64,000 bases of DNA from Tetramitus jugosus (Eukaryota > Heterolobosea > Eutetramitea > Acrasida > Vahlkampfiidae). Positions 62,582-64,000 of the stretch are shown piece after piece. The first letter of the stretch is position 1, and each line of letters opens with the position of its first letter. The notes below the pieces were generated by a model. That model ran no database searches. It was not told the DNA's origin and saw nothing but the letters and a program-made list of their open reading frames with translations. The translations under genes were made by a program, and so were the position numbers. The stretch spans positions 558,001 through 622,000 of the forward strand of contig OW569348.1 of the NCBI GenBank assembly GCA_937625935.1. The letters run 5' to 3'.

Positions 62582-63555
62582 CTAGAGTTCAGTTGACTCC
62601 AGGTACTTTACATGATCATAGGTATTTTGACCTCCAAACTCCTTTTGGACTTGCTTTGGATCCACAAACTGAAACAGTTCAGAATAGTCCTTAATGGTCA
62701 CAATCTTTGATTTGGTGACAGGGTCCAAGAATGGAGTCACAGTAGTCAACAGAGCACTGAATGACCAATTAGGTTTGATGACAAAGCATCGCAACATTCT
62801 CTCTGGATACATTTGAATGGTTTCTATAATGTCCTTGAACATGGATAGCTCTAGATTGGAGAAGCCAACATTGGATCCATCACTGTTTCCAGAACAAAAA
62901 AGTAACACAAACACACGAACACACGAACATGTACAAATAAAGAAATGTGTCAACTACTACTATTCACCTATTGAGTTCAACTCATGAATTGATAGTCAAT
63001 CAATTCATGTAGTAAAAATGAATAGTGGATAACATACTAAATAATGACACATTTTCCATCACTGTTATTCTCACTCTTCATCATCAACTTTACACCTTCT
63101 TCAATCGTATAGTAAGCAAATCGTAGACACTCGTCATAATCTCTCTGTGATGGCAAGTGATACTGTGGTTTCATGACACAGACAGGATGACCCTCCTTGT
63201 CTACACCGCACCAATATGCCTTTTGAGTCCTCATCTCTCTCATGACTTGATTCCCCTGAACAGCAAACGGTCTCTTATCCATTCTCCACTTGACCCACTT
63301 GTCAATAGCTTTCAATGTCTTGTCATTGTCCCATTGATTGGCAATTGCAAATCTACGAATAGAGTCTCTCAACTGTTGTTCATCACAAATGACAAGGTCA
63401 TTGGGATCTACTACCAATTGTTGTTGTTGTTGTACTTGTACTTGTGAATTGTTGGTACTGTCAGTGGCAGCAGTAGAAGAAGCATCGATATAGGTGCTCT
63501 TGACAAATTGATAAATTTGGTCAATTAATTGTTGTTGACTACTGGAGAGAGACAT
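62582..63555 (-). CDS. CRAL-TRIO (Sec14-like) lipid-binding protein
   Basis: Exons 63555-63038 and 62882-62582 give 272 residues; the first in-frame ATG is at 63555. A Gln-rich linker (~30-45) precedes a CRAL-TRIO-N type helix region (LRDSIRRFAIANQWDNDKTLKAIDKWVKWR). The Sec14 domain reads KAYWCGVDKEGHPVCVMKPQYH, then IIYDGSNVGFSNLEL, then YPERMLRCFVIKPNWSF and FLDPVTKSKIVTIKD, as in PITP/TTPA-type proteins. It should bind a phosphoinositide or a small lipid. The 155-nt intron (63037-62883) splits the Tyr codon before the conserved D-x-x-G and contains a hairpin. Confidence 0.9.
62983..63009. repeat. 11-bp perfect inverted repeat inside the CRAL-TRIO intron
   Basis: CATGAATTGAT-agtca-ATCAATTCATG. 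It begins 28 nt inside the intron from the 5' splice site of the minus-strand gene. Confidence 0.88.
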
Positions 63556-63901
63556 TTTGATACACGTGATGTAGTTGGTTGTTGTTATTGTTGTTGTTGT
63601 TTTGTTATTCTGTGTTGTTTGTTCGCTCGTCGTGTGAAGTTTGTCCAAGGGATTTTTCCATTTTGCGCGGAAATGGACACCCCGTTCTTGGCCTGGAGTG
63701 GAACAATGGGTTGGAATATCTCCTCTTCATTTACGAATGAACCACCAACCCATGCAGTATGTATGGGTTGCTCTGTTTCTGTGCATATTTTGCATCCAGA
63801 TGTGATAGGTTGTCATGCACATAAAGATTGTCAACAAATATCTTCAAACAAAGAATAACAAAAAAACTGATCACCACCGAAAAACAAAAGCAGATAAAAA
63901 A
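63556..63901. other. Divergent intergenic region before the last gene
   Basis: 346 nt. Short frames on both strands (for example 63673-63858) have no recognisable domain. Presumed promoters of the CRAL-TRIO gene and of the next gene. Confidence 0.5.
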
Positions 63902-64000
63902 ATGACCAAAGTTCACCAAAGTCGACTCGCACTCGTGAACGACGTGTATCCAAAAGTACAATCATCACACAAGAGTGGTTCCAACACAACGACTCTTCTC
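63902..64000 (+). CDS. Start of an unidentified gene (runs off the window)
   Basis: ATG at 63902 opens a frame of 33 codons to the window end, beginning MTKVHQSRLALVNDVYP and becoming Ser/Thr-rich. It is preceded by an A-rich leader (GATAAAAAA) like other starts in this window. Too short to identify. Confidence 0.55.
   Translation, partial: MTKVHQSRLALVNDVYPKVQSSHKSGSNTTTLL

Noticed and set aside
63529..63858. 109-codon plus frame near the right end
   Set aside because: Starts inside the CRAL-TRIO exon on the other strand at a non-ATG codon; Cys-rich from GTT runs; no family.

Overview
The window is nuclear DNA of a compact-genome protist, most probably a Naegleria-type heterolobosean amoeba. 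This rests on ~33 closely packed protein genes on both strands, short GT-AG introns (about 66-380 nt, mostly GTATGT/GTAAGT donors) in a minority of genes, standard stop codons, many Asn/Gln/Ser/Thr homopolymer stretches from CAA/AAC/TGA triplet runs, and eukaryote-only families (COPI, CCT, INO80, PAF1, TRAP, GATOR1). The genus is inference from style and domain architectures; no rRNA or marker gene is present to prove it. There are no prophage-, IS- or CRISPR-like elements.

Layout. 1-8.0 kb: the 5' part of a Rho/Rac GTPase (-), coatomer gamma (+), a mitochondrial-looking TPR protein (-) and a fusion of a thioredoxin/peroxiredoxin-like domain with an RGS domain (-). 8.3-15 kb: DTWD1-like tRNA modification enzyme (-), MFS sugar-type transporter (+), TBC Rab-GAP (+), and an unidentified 480-aa protein (-). 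15-31.4 kb: a 2156-aa Furry/Mor2/Tao3 scaffold (-), tRNA-Ser(UGA), an Sds3/BRMS1 Sin3-HDAC subunit (-), an Iml1/DEPDC5-like GATOR1 subunit (-), an ankyrin/coiled-coil protein (+), a LAMTOR4-like Ragulator subunit (-), a decayed ORF, and tRNA-Pro(UGG).

31.4-43 kb: a membrane-anchored NlpC/P60-fold protein lacking its catalytic Cys (+), cathepsin C (+), INO80 (-), a free-standing Hedgehog-type Hint domain (+) and a SPO22/ZIP4/TEX11-like meiotic TPR protein (-). 43-52 kb: an NHL-EGF-transmembrane-kinase receptor (+), a type II membrane alpha/beta-hydrolase-like protein (-), a RING-H2 ligase (+) and a 7TM receptor-like protein (-). 52.5-64 kb: a C2-like plus permuted-papain protein (+), CCT epsilon (-), an ADP-ribosyltransferase-like protein (-), TRAP gamma (+), PAF1 (-), two unidentified + genes, a CRAL-TRIO protein (-) and the start of one more + gene.

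The genes are independent transcription units, not operons. Functional themes recur: amino-acid/TORC1 sensing (Iml1, LAMTOR4), membrane traffic and Rab/Rho control (COPG, TBC, Rho GTPase, Furry), chromatin and transcription (INO80, Sds3, PAF1), and signalling by lineage-specific domain combinations (Trx-RGS, receptor kinase, 7TM protein, Hint, ART-like). The most novel-looking items are the Trx-RGS fusion, the solitary Hint protein, the Cys-less NlpC/P60 protein, the C2/permuted-papain protein whose catalytic His codon is split by an intron, and an initiator exon consisting only of the start codon. Identifications come from reading motifs by eye; no database search was run.
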